In this document: piece after piece, positions 18,101-25,996 of the stretch
Layout of the letters: each line of letters begins with the position of its first letter
How positions within the stretch are numbered: the stretch's first letter is position 1
Source of the DNA: Coprococcus aceti
Lineage (GTDB): Bacteria; Bacillota; Clostridia; Lachnospirales; Lachnospiraceae
Assembly: GCF_025567285.1 (NCBI RefSeq)
Contig: NZ_JAOQJT010000011.1
Coordinates: 22,736-86,735 of the forward strand
DNA length: 64,000 nt
Direction of reading: 5' to 3'
Program-made: the position numbers and the translations under genes
Notes under the pieces: generated by a model
Told to the model about the DNA's origin: nothing
The model's input: the letters and a program-made list of their open reading frames with translations, nothing else
Database searches by the model: none

Positions 18101-18870
18101 CCTTCAAGCTGTACCATAGGTCTGATATCTGGTGGGATAACAGGTATTACATTCATGATCATCCACTCAGGTCTGTTCTCTGATGTTCTGAATGCCTCCA
18201 TTACCTCAAGTCTCTTGATGATCCTTGTACGCTTCTGGCCGCTGCATGTCTCAAGCTCTTTCTTAAGCTCTGCGCTCTCGGCATCAAGGTCTATTGCCTT
18301 GAGAAGCTTCTGTATAGCCTCTGCGCCCATCTCTGCAACGAATGAACCGTAACCATACTCCTTCTCTGCCTCTCTGAACTCCTGCTCGTTGAGGATCTGC
18401 TTGTAAGCAAGCGGAGTATCCTTTGGATCTGTTACTATATATGATGAGAAGTACAGTACCTTCTCAAGCACTCTTGGTGATATATCAAGGATCAGTCCCA
18501 TACGGCTAGGGATTCCCTTGAAGTACCATATATGTGATACAGGAGCAGCGAGCTCTATATGTCCCATACGCTCTCTACGAACGTTGGACTTTGTTACCTC
18601 AACTCCACACTTATCACACACGATTCCCTTGAATCTGATCTTCTTGTACTTACCACAATTACACTCCCAGTCCTTCTGTGGTCCAAATATTCTCTCACAG
18701 AACAGACCGTCCTTCTCAGGCTTAAGTGTTCTATAGTTGATAGTCTCAGGGCGCTTTACCTCACCATGTGACCATTCTCTTATCTTTTCAGGAGATGCAA
18801 GTCCGATTTTTATTGCGTCAAAGTTCAATGACTTTTCCTGTTCTGCATTGTCTACATTGTATTCTGGCAT
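15148..18870 (-). CDS. rpoC: DNA-directed RNA polymerase beta' subunit
   Basis: 1240 aa, a normal length for Firmicutes. It holds the catalytic Mg site NADFDGDQM and the N-terminal zinc ribbon (CNCGKYKKIRFKGIVCDKCGVEVT). The second zinc site is CKSHLGVCAKCYG and the trigger-loop region is near TMRTFHTGGVAGGDITQGLPRVEELFEARKP. The C-terminus is an acidic tail rich in D and E. It starts 17 nt after rpoB and is cotranscribed with it. Confidence 0.99.
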   Translation of the reverse strand: MPEYNVDNAEQEKSLNFDAIKIGLASPEKIREWSHGEVKRPETINYRTLKPEKDGLFCERIFGPQKDWECNCGKYKKIRFKGIVCDKCGVEVTKSNVRRERMGHIELAAPVSHIWYFKGIPSRMGLILDISPRVLEKVLYFSSYIVTDPKDTPLAYKQILNEQEFREAEKEYGYGSFVAEMGAEAIQKLLKAIDLDAESAELKKELETCSGQKRTRIIKRLEVMEAFRTSENRPEWMIMNVIPVIPPDIRPMVQLEGGRFATSDLNDLYRRIINRNNRLRRLLDLGAPEIIVRNEKRMLQEAVDALIDNGRRGRAVTGPGNRALKSLSEMLKGKQGRFRQNLLGKRVDYSGRSVIVVGPELKIYQCGLPKEMAIELFKPFVMKELTATGKANNIKQAKKMVEKLEPQVWDILEDVIKEHPVMLNRAPTLHRLGIQAFEPVLVGGKAIKLHPLVCTAFNADFDGDQMAVHLPLTVEAQAECRFLLLSPNNLLKPSDGAPVAVPSQDMVLGIYYLTMEKEGEIGEGRYFKSKNEAILAYENGGITLHTKIHVRRTGEFEGEEVTGVIDTTLGKLLFNEIIPQDLGYVDRTVRENALKLEIDFHVGKKQLKPILDKCINTHGATKTAEVLDDVKAIGYKYSTRSAISVSISDMKVPDEKKDILEDAQKLVDQITKKFRRGLVSDEERYQAVVKIWEKADKHLQDLLFAGLDKYNNIFMMADSGARGSNQQIKQLAGMRGLMADTTGKTIELPIKSNFREGLDVLEYFISAHGARKGLSDTALRTADSGYLTRRLVDVSQDLIIREPDCSIGRDSIPGMVIEAFREGKEMIEEFQERITGRYLAESVYDAEGNMLVKINHMVTPKRAELIVKKGVDANGVPFTVKDDDGNEVVRSDAKLKIRTVLTCKSHLGVCAKCYGANMATGMPVQVGESVGIIAAQSIGEPGTQLTMRTFHTGGVAGGDITQGLPRVEELFEARKPKGLAIIAEFGGKVQLRDNKKKREVVITNDETGESKAYLIPYGSRIRVLDDQVLEAGDELTEGSVNPHDILKIKGVRAVQDYMLREVQKVYRLQGVDINDKHIEIIVRQMLKKIIIDEPGDSDYLPGTQADLLEFEDTNEKLIAEGKEPATGTQIMLGITKASLATDSFMSAASFQETTKVLTDAAIKSKVDPLIGLKENVIIGKLIPAGTGMKRYRSVKLDTDMEELNFFDEDEDTDDYEELENVNSEEIVFETLDTAGDADEE

Positions 18871-18887
18871 CTTACAAAGCTCCTTTC

Positions 18888-21800
18888 TTATTCTTCCTCA
18901 TTATTATCCATATAATCTGAATCGCCGAGGTCTTCCATATCACTTATATCGTCGTTCTCATCAACCTCTGAGAATCCGCTTGCCTGAAGCTCATCTGCGT
19001 CATCGCCTCTGAACACCTCAGGTGCATCGCTCTCATCCATATCATCGTCTCTGTCTGATGATCTGTCGCTGAGAAGTCTCTTGATACTTGTGTTGTAATC
19101 ATAAGCTTCCATGGTCTCGCTGAGATCAACTTCAACCATCTTCTTGTTGCCTTCCTCGTCCTCTTCCTCTCTTACGACTCTTACATCAAGTCCGAGAGCC
19201 TGGAACTCCTTGAGAAGTACCTTGAATGACTCAGGCACACCAGGTGCTGGTATATTGTCGCCCTTGATAATAGCCTCATATGTCTTAACACGTCCTACAA
19301 CATCATCAGACTTAACTGTCAGAATCTCCTGCAGTGTGTATGAAGCACCATAAGCCTCAAGAGCCCAAACCTCCATCTCTCCGAAACGCTGTCCACCAAA
19401 CTGAGCTTTACCACCCAGTGGCTGCTGTGTTACCAGTGAGTACGGACCGGTTGAACGAGCATGGATCTTATCATCAACCAGATGGTGCAGCTTGAGGTAA
19501 TGCATGTAACCGATAGTTACAGGGGCATCAAAGTTCTCACCTGTTCTACCATCACGGAGCTGAACCTTACCTGTTCTGTTGATAGGCACGCCCTTCCACT
19601 CTGCTCTGTGGTCTCTGTTCGTGTAGAGGTAATCCATAACCTCAGGCTTTACTGTATCCTTGTACTTAGCCTCGAAGTCTTCCCATGTACCATTTGCATA
19701 GTCATTGGCCATCTCCAGTGTATCCATGATGTCAAACTCTGTAGCACCATTGAATACAGGAGTGGATACCTTGAATCCAAGAACCTGTGAAGCAAGTCCG
19801 AGATGGATCTCGAGGACCTGTCCGATGTTCATTCGTGAAGGAACGCCCAGTGGGTTAAGCACAATATCAAGAGGACGTCCGTTTGGAAGGAATGGCATAT
19901 CCTCAACAGGGAGCACTCGTGAAACTACACCCTTGTTACCATGACGACCAGCCATCTTATCTCCGACCTGGATCTTTCTCTTCTGTGCTATATATACTCT
20001 GACCTTCTTGTCTACGCCTGCCGGAAGATCGTCTCCATCAGCACGTGTAAATACCTTTGCATCTATAACAATACCGAATGCTCCGTGTGGAACCTTCAGT
20101 GATGTATCTCGTACCTCTCTTGCCTTCTCACCGAAGATGGCACGAAGAAGTCTCTCCTCTGCTGTCAGCTCAGTCTCTCCCTTTGGAGTAACCTTTCCAA
20201 CGAGGATATCACCGGCACGAACCTCTGCGCCGATTCTGATGATACCATTCTCATCAAGATCCTTGAGGACATCATTTGACAGACCTGCAAGATCTCTTGT
20301 GATCTCCTCCTTACCAAGCTTGGTATCACGAGCCTCACACTCGTATTTCTCTATATGAATTGATGTGTATACATCATCCTGTACAAGTCTCTCGCTGAGA
20401 AGAACCGCATCCTCGTAGTTGTAACCTTCCCATGTCATGAAACCGATCAGTGGGTTCTTACCAAGTGCGATCTCTCCGCCAGATGTTGAAGGGCCATCTG
20501 CGATAACCTCTCCAGCCTTTACGTGGTCACCCTTGAACACGATAGGTCTCTGGTTCATACAGTTACCCTGGTTGCTTCGTGCAAACTTGATGATGTGATA
20601 TACATCCTTTGTTCCATCCTCATCTGCTCTTACACATACCTCTGTGCTGTTTGAATATTCTACAACACCGTCTCTCTTGGCAACAACGCAAACACCTGAA
20701 TCTACAGCAGCCTTTGCCTCCATACCTGTTCCAACCACTGCTGACTCTGTCATCATAAGAGGAACCGCCTGACGCTGCATGTTTGATCCCATGAGGGCAC
20801 GGTTAGCATCATCGTTCTGAAGGAATGGGATCATCGATGTAGCAACTGAGAATACCATCTTAGGTGATACATCCATGAGATCAACCTTTGACTTAGGGAA
20901 CTCGGTTGTATCAGCTCTGAATCTTCCTGATACATTGTTCTTGACAAAGTGTCCATTCTCATCTATAGGCTCATTAGCCTGTACTACTCTGTATCTGTCC
21001 TCCTCGTCTGCTGTAAGGTAAACAACCTCATCTGTAACAACAGGGTTAGAAGGATCTGTCTTATCAAGCTTTCTATATGGAGCCTCAACGAAACCATACT
21101 CGTTGATACGCGCATATGTAGCCAGTGAGTTGATAAGTCCGATGTTAGGACCCTCAGGGGTCTCGATAGGACACATTCTACCGTAGTGTGTATAGTGTAC
21201 ATCTCGGACCTCGAATCCGGCTCTGTCTCGTGAAAGTCCACCAGGGCCAAGGGCTGAAAGTCTTCTCTTATGAGTCAGTTCTGACAGAGGGTTATTCTGA
21301 TCCATAAACTGTGACAACTGTGAACTTCCGAAGAACTCCTTAACAGCAGCCGTTACAGGCTTGATATTGATAAGGGACTGAGGTGTGATAGACTCAGCAT
21401 CCTGTGTTGTCATTCTCTCTCTTACAACTCTCTCAAGTCTTGAAAGACCGATTCTATACTGGTTCTGAAGAAGCTCTCCAACCGCTCTGATACGTCTGTT
21501 GCCCAGATGGTCGATGTCATCGTCATTACCAATGCCATACTCGAGGTGAATGTTGTAATTTATGGAAGCAAATATGTCTTCCTTTGTAATATGCTTTGGT
21601 ACGAGGTCTGACATGTCTCTCTCTATGGCAGCCTTGAGCTTCTCTGTATCATCGCCATACTCCTCGAGGAGTCCCTCGAGAACCGGATAATATACTCTCT
21701 CCACAATGCCAAGCTCAGCAGGATCAAAATCCACATAGTTGGCAATGTTGACCATCATATTAGAAAGAACCTTAACGTTTCTCTCCTCTGTCTGGATCAT

Positions 21801-22790
21801 AACATAAGGAACTGCTGCATCCTGAATTGTGTCTGCAAGCTCCTCTGATACTGTTGTTCCAGCTTCAGCGATAACCTCTCCTGTGCTAGGATCGATAGCA
21901 TCCTCAGCAAGGACATGTCCTGCTATACGAGCCTTGAGAGCAAGCTTCTTGTTGAACTTGTAACGTCCAACCTTTGCAAGATCGTATCTTCTCGCATCAA
22001 AGAACATAGCATTAATAAGGCTCTCTGCATTCTCAACTACTGAAGGCTCGTCTGGTCTGATCTTCTTGTAAAGCTCTACCACGCCCTCTGCATATGACTT
22101 TGCAGGATCCTTGTTAAGACTCTCCATGATCTTTGGCTCCTCGCCAAATAAATCTATGATCTCCTGATCTGTTCCAAGACCAAGTGCACGGATAAGAACA
22201 GTCACAGGTACCTTTCTGGTTCTATCCACACGAACATAGAATACATCGTTGGAATCTGTCTCATACTCCAGCCATGCACCTCTGTTAGGAATTACTGTAC
22301 ATGCATACAGCTTCTTACCAACCTTATCATGTGTTATATCATAGTAAATACCAGGTGAACGCACTAACTGGCTTACTATAACTCGCTCTGCACCATTGAT
22401 AACGAATGTTCCTGTCTCTGTCATAAGAGGAAGATCACCCATGAATATCTCATGATCTGACATCTCCTTAGCATCTCCGACTCTGAGTCTGACCTTGACT
22501 CTGAGAGGCGCCGCATATGTTGCATCTCTCTCCTTGCATTCCTCGATACTGTACTTCAAGTCATCTTTACAGAACTGAAAATCTACGAACTCAAGACTAT
22601 ACTGTCCAGAGTAATCAGTGATAGGAGAAATATCCCTGAATGCTTCCTTCAGACCGTCAGTTAAGAACCAGTTGTATGAATTCTTCTGAACCTCTATGAA
22701 GTTAGGCATCTCCAGGACGTCCTTCTGCTTAGCGTAGCTCATTCTGTAGCCTTTTCCAGACTTGACAGGACTAATTCTGTTCTTTTCCAT
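18888..22790 (-). CDS. rpoB: DNA-directed RNA polymerase beta subunit
   Basis: About 1300 aa from the ATG at 22790 (AAGGGG 11 nt upstream). GTG codons at 22796 and 22802 are alternatives. The rifampicin region reads FFGSSQLSQFMDQNNPLSELTHKRRLSALGPGGLSRDRAG, with the wild-type residues I would expect for rifampicin sensitivity (S, D, H, R and S at the usual positions). The C-terminus is extended and highly acidic, ending in repeated D/E after the MEVWALEAYGA block. It is first gene of rpoBC. Confidence 0.99.
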   Translation of the reverse strand: MEKNRISPVKSGKGYRMSYAKQKDVLEMPNFIEVQKNSYNWFLTDGLKEAFRDISPITDYSGQYSLEFVDFQFCKDDLKYSIEECKERDATYAAPLRVKVRLRVGDAKEMSDHEIFMGDLPLMTETGTFVINGAERVIVSQLVRSPGIYYDITHDKVGKKLYACTVIPNRGAWLEYETDSNDVFYVRVDRTRKVPVTVLIRALGLGTDQEIIDLFGEEPKIMESLNKDPAKSYAEGVVELYKKIRPDEPSVVENAESLINAMFFDARRYDLAKVGRYKFNKKLALKARIAGHVLAEDAIDPSTGEVIAEAGTTVSEELADTIQDAAVPYVMIQTEERNVKVLSNMMVNIANYVDFDPAELGIVERVYYPVLEGLLEEYGDDTEKLKAAIERDMSDLVPKHITKEDIFASINYNIHLEYGIGNDDDIDHLGNRRIRAVGELLQNQYRIGLSRLERVVRERMTTQDAESITPQSLINIKPVTAAVKEFFGSSQLSQFMDQNNPLSELTHKRRLSALGPGGLSRDRAGFEVRDVHYTHYGRMCPIETPEGPNIGLINSLATYARINEYGFVEAPYRKLDKTDPSNPVVTDEVVYLTADEEDRYRVVQANEPIDENGHFVKNNVSGRFRADTTEFPKSKVDLMDVSPKMVFSVATSMIPFLQNDDANRALMGSNMQRQAVPLMMTESAVVGTGMEAKAAVDSGVCVVAKRDGVVEYSNSTEVCVRADEDGTKDVYHIIKFARSNQGNCMNQRPIVFKGDHVKAGEVIADGPSTSGGEIALGKNPLIGFMTWEGYNYEDAVLLSERLVQDDVYTSIHIEKYECEARDTKLGKEEITRDLAGLSNDVLKDLDENGIIRIGAEVRAGDILVGKVTPKGETELTAEERLLRAIFGEKAREVRDTSLKVPHGAFGIVIDAKVFTRADGDDLPAGVDKKVRVYIAQKRKIQVGDKMAGRHGNKGVVSRVLPVEDMPFLPNGRPLDIVLNPLGVPSRMNIGQVLEIHLGLASQVLGFKVSTPVFNGATEFDIMDTLEMANDYANGTWEDFEAKYKDTVKPEVMDYLYTNRDHRAEWKGVPINRTGKVQLRDGRTGENFDAPVTIGYMHYLKLHHLVDDKIHARSTGPYSLVTQQPLGGKAQFGGQRFGEMEVWALEAYGASYTLQEILTVKSDDVVGRVKTYEAIIKGDNIPAPGVPESFKVLLKEFQALGLDVRVVREEEDEEGNKKMVEVDLSETMEAYDYNTSIKRLLSDRSSDRDDDMDESDAPEVFRGDDADELQASGFSEVDENDDISDMEDLGDSDYMDNNEEE

Positions 22791-22922
22791 CGACACATTC
22801 ACCCCTTGGAATTTATTTTTATGCTTTTTAAGACAAACCTTAGTTTAAATAAGTGTTTTAAAGCCATTTATCACCATATTATGATGTGTATGCACACGAA
22901 GCCATAATAGTGACAGTTTACT

Positions 22923-22951
22923 ATCCTAACAGCAAATGCAATATTTGTCAA
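22923..22951 (-). promoter_or_regulatory. Promoter of rpoBC
   Basis: Minus strand: TTGACA (22946-22951), 17-nt spacer, TAGGAT (22923-22928), leaving a leader of about 125 nt before rpoB. Together with the terminator after rplL this makes rpoBC a separate unit from rplJL. Confidence 0.75.
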
Positions 22952-23010
22952 CTATATTTTGGAAATTTTTTAGATTTTTTTATTAATTGAGAAAAGATGT
23001 ATAGAAAAAC

Positions 23011-23046
23011 CGGCCCGGCGGGATGAGATCCATCTCCGCCAGGCCG
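23011..23046 (-). terminator. Terminator of rplJL
   Basis: A GC-rich stem CGGCC-c-GGCGG (23011-23021) / CCGCC-a-GGCCG (23036-23046) with an inner ATG/CAT pairing. On the minus strand it is followed by GGTTTTTC. Confidence 0.9.
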
Positions 23047-23077
23047 AATAAAGTCTGATAATAAAATAAGGATCAAA

Positions 23078-23446
23078 TTACTTTAATGTAACCTTAGCGC
23101 CCTCAGCCTCGAGCTTTGTCTTAGCTTCCTCAGCCTCTTCCTTAGTAGCGTCCTCCTTGATTACCTTTGGAGCACCATCTACAGCGTCCTTAGCTTCCTT
23201 AAGACCTAAGCCTGTAAGCTCACGAACAACCTTGATAACCTTAACCTTGTTAGGACCAACCTCTGTAAGCTCTACGTTGAATGAATCCTTCTCCTCGGCT
23301 GCTGCTGCACCGTCTGCACCTGCTGCTGCAACTACAACACCTGCTGCTGCTGATACGCCGAACTCCTCTTCACAAGCCTTAACTAAGTCGTTTAACTCTA
23401 ATACTGATAAACCTTTGATTACTTCAATAATTTCCTGAGTTGTCAT
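23078..23446 (-). CDS. rplL: 50S ribosomal protein L7/L12
   Basis: 122 aa from the ATG at 23446 with GGAGG upstream. It is the stalk protein that recruits translational GTPases. The N-terminal dimerisation helices (TTQEIIEVIKGLSVLELNDLV) are followed by an Ala/Gly-rich hinge and a C-terminal domain with KVKVIKVVRELTGLGLKEAKD. It follows rplJ by 166 nt. Confidence 0.98.
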   Translation of the reverse strand: MTTQEIIEVIKGLSVLELNDLVKACEEEFGVSAAAGVVVAAAGADGAAAAEEKDSFNVELTEVGPNKVKVIKVVRELTGLGLKEAKDAVDGAPKVIKEDATKEEAEEAKTKLEAEGAKVTLK

Positions 23447-23612
23447 TATGTTTTTCCTCCATATAATATAATTTGTTATTTTGTAATGCATCCACACATC
23501 ATTCTCGTATCATGCGGATACCCTTTGTCCATGATATAGACAGTTGAATATCTGACAGCATATGATCCCGGCAGTGCCGATATATACATCAGATGTTCTA
23601 TCAGGCTTAATA

Positions 23613-24101
23613 TTAAGCCTCCTTCTGCTCTGCGATCTGCTTGATAACACGAGCGAAGTTTGCGATAGGTGACTGGATACTTCCAAGGAACTTGGAAATA
23701 AGCGCGTCTCTTGAAGGGATCTTTGCAATAACCTGGATTCCTTCTGCATCGTAGAATGTACCTTCTACAACGCCGCCCTTAAGCTCAAGAGCTGGGGCAT
23801 TCTTTGCGAAGTCTGCAAGAACTCTTGCAGCCGCTGTAGCGTCATCCTTGCAGATTGCAAGACCAGTTGGTCCCTCTAAACAACCCTTAAGGCCTTCGAA
23901 CTCTGTTCCCTCGATAGCGAAGTTAACCATTGTGTTCTTGTATACCTTGTATACAACACCAGCTTCTCTTAAATTCTTACGGAGCTGTGTATCCTGCTCA
24001 ACTGTAAGACCACGATAGTCTACAACTACTGCAGTAGCAGCGCCTTCAAGATTTGCCTTGATCTCTTCTACTATTGGCTTCTTTAACTCTACCTTTGCCA
24101 T
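23613..24101 (-). CDS. rplJ: 50S ribosomal protein L10
   Basis: 162 aa from the ATG at 24101, preceded by AAGGAGG. It is the base of the L7/L12 stalk. The N-terminus MAKVELKKPIVEEIKANLEGA, VVDYRGLTVEQDTQLRKNLRE, and the C-terminal L12-binding helix (SPIANFARVIKQIAEQKEA) are typical. It is preceded by an L10 leader. The rplKA genes that often lie upstream are not in the window. Confidence 0.98.
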   Translation of the reverse strand: MAKVELKKPIVEEIKANLEGAATAVVVDYRGLTVEQDTQLRKNLREAGVVYKVYKNTMVNFAIEGTEFEGLKGCLEGPTGLAICKDDATAAARVLADFAKNAPALELKGGVVEGTFYDAEGIQVIAKIPSRDALISKFLGSIQSPIANFARVIKQIAEQKEA

Positions 24102-24149
24102 AATGCGCCTCCTTATTTTACTAATGACTGCACATTCCAAGATATAAAA

Positions 24150-24270
24150 AAACTCTCAAAGCCCTAAGACCTGAGAGTAGATTGTTAATTCAATAACGAT
24201 ATCTTTCCTCGGTAGGTGATATAACATCTTACGCCCTAGGGCACCTACTGTCTTCGGCAGTTCATCGTTG
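24150..24270 (-). ncRNA. Ribosomal protein L10 leader with attenuator
   Basis: On the minus strand the leader starts AACGATGAACTGCCG, contains the AGTAGGTGCCCTAGGGC and CACCTACCGAGG segments of the L10-binding kink-turn structure, and ends in an ACTCTCA (24152-24158) / TGAGAGT (24172-24178) hairpin followed by a run of seven T. Free L10 (or L10-L12) binding this RNA represses rplJL; the terminal hairpin gives attenuation. Confidence 0.9.
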
Positions 24271-24353
24271 CTTAATGTAACACACTGCAAATGCAATGTC
24301 AACAATTTTTTTATTTTTTACCCGGCCTGACTCAAATCCGTTTATTGCCAGGC

Positions 24354-24893
24354 TCACGCTCGCGCGCCGATCGTCTCATCCACAGCATTTGCTATTGCGT
24401 CTGCTATGGCTTCAAAATTGTAATCATACAGGTAATTGTCGTAATCGTTGTTGATAAAGCCTGTTTCTATGAGCACTGCGGGCATTTCAGTCCGGCGCAG
24501 CACGGCCAGCCCCGGCCTCTCCTCAACATTTATATTTCGAAAGCCCAGCTTTTCAAGCTCGCTGTTGATCTCCTGTGCAAGATTGTATTTCACTCCGCTT
24601 TTATCGTAGACAAGGGTCTGCACTCCGCTGTACTTGTTGGCCTCCGGTGCAGAGTTGCGGTGAAGCGATATAAAATAATCTGCTCCGCTCTCATTTCCCT
24701 TCTGTGCTTTGCGGACCGGAGAATCGTATACATCCTCCGTTCTGGTGTATACCACATCATATCCCCTGCGGGTGAGTTCATCCCCAAGTGCCAGCGCCAA
24801 GTTCAGGTTATCGTTTTTCTCAAGCCTGCCCTCATACGATGCACCGTTGTCATATCCGCCGTGCCCAGCATCTATCATAATTTTTGTTGCCAT
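24354..24893 (-). CDS. N-acetylmuramoyl-L-alanine amidase (Amidase_3)
   Basis: 179 aa from the ATG at 24893; an ATG at 24902 is an alternative with a slightly better upstream site (GGGGCTGG). It is a zinc amidase that cuts the MurNAc-L-Ala bond of peptidoglycan. Zinc ligands: the His of IDAGHGG, the Glu of SYEGRLEKND and the His of FISLHRNSA; the catalytic Glu is in AVLIETGFINN. No signal peptide is visible, so export is by an unknown route or it acts after lysis. The GH25 gene lies upstream in the same direction. Confidence 0.92.
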   Translation of the reverse strand: MATKIMIDAGHGGYDNGASYEGRLEKNDNLNLALALGDELTRRGYDVVYTRTEDVYDSPVRKAQKGNESGADYFISLHRNSAPEANKYSGVQTLVYDKSGVKYNLAQEINSELEKLGFRNINVEERPGLAVLRRTEMPAVLIETGFINNDYDNYLYDYNFEAIADAIANAVDETIGARA

Positions 24894-24975
24894 ATAAAAC
24901 ATCCAGCCCCGGTTGTTTATTCCATTTATAATATGTAACAACCGGGGCTGTGATAACACGTTTATTCAAGGTTTA

Positions 24976-25941
24976 TTATTTGAACCAGAGATCCAGATCC
25001 ACGTCTCCGGATATACCGTCAACGGTTCCGGACTCGGTGTACTGCCATCCTGTATATTTGTATGGGAAATTAGGAACATTTGCATAGTGTGCAAGCCACA
25101 GCTCGTAATCCCCGAGTCTGTCCATGTCAAGGCACTGTGCGAACATATTCCTGCTGGCATATATCATCGGCGTGTAGCCTGCCGCCTTTATCGTCTCACA
25201 GAAGCCGACTATGCCATCCGTTCTCTCATCATTCGATGCGTTGTCGCCTCTCGCCTCACTGTCGCCGATAAGCTCCGAGTCGATAACTATAGGATACTTG
25301 ACGTTCATCTTGCCTATCTGTTTGAGGACAAAATTCGCTTCCTCTACACCCTCGTCATATGTTATCGCCTGGGTGAAGAAGTAAAGCCCTGTCGGTATTT
25401 TGTATTTGATGACGGCCGCCTTGCTGTCCTCAAAGCTTGAATCCAGCATCAGTCCGCCCTGCGTGTAGCCTCTGTAACCCACTCTGAGCATAACAAAATC
25501 TATGTCTTTGTTCTTCGCCAGAGTCTCCCAGTCTATGTCTGACTGGAATGTTGACAGATCCACACCCACCAGTGTGTCCTTTATATTGTCATCGCTGTAA
25601 TGCATATATCCATCGTCGCCCGTGTAGAACTTCTCAACATCGAGATTGTTTCTCTCCACCTTGTCGCTGATCTTGTACAGCAGCGCATCAGGGCCGAGTT
25701 CTCCGACATTGATGTACGCTGTCGGTATATAGTTCCAGTAATTGTCATATATAAGACTGGTTATCTCCGTATCCTCGAGCGTATATCCCGATTCATAGGA
25801 AAGCCCCGGAGATGCCTTGGAGTTGGTAAATCCTCCCGCTCTTCCTATAAATATTCCTATAACAATTCCAGCAATAAGACATACCGATCCAACCAGTATG
25901 CACCAGTTTCTGGTAAATTTCTTTATCTGTTGTGTGTCCAT
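24976..25941 (-). CDS. Membrane-anchored GH25 lysozyme (muramidase)
   Basis: 321 aa. One N-terminal transmembrane segment (NWCILVGSVCLIAGIVIGIFIGR, within residues 12-34) precedes a linker and a GH25 domain from about residue 125. The catalytic acids are the Asp of GVDLSTFQSDIDW and the Asp/Glu of PIVIDSEL; the domain ends in GWQYTESGTVDGISGDVDLDLWF, the usual GH25 closing motif. It cleaves MurNAc-GlcNAc linkages on the outer face. With the amidase it forms a two-enzyme wall-remodelling pair. Confidence 0.93.
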   Translation of the reverse strand: MDTQQIKKFTRNWCILVGSVCLIAGIVIGIFIGRAGGFTNSKASPGLSYESGYTLEDTEITSLIYDNYWNYIPTAYINVGELGPDALLYKISDKVERNNLDVEKFYTGDDGYMHYSDDNIKDTLVGVDLSTFQSDIDWETLAKNKDIDFVMLRVGYRGYTQGGLMLDSSFEDSKAAVIKYKIPTGLYFFTQAITYDEGVEEANFVLKQIGKMNVKYPIVIDSELIGDSEARGDNASNDERTDGIVGFCETIKAAGYTPMIYASRNMFAQCLDMDRLGDYELWLAHYANVPNFPYKYTGWQYTESGTVDGISGDVDLDLWFK

Positions 25942-25996
25942 ATCTCTACCTGTCTCTTCCTTCTTAGCTTAGTCCGCCTTAGCCCGCATACACTGA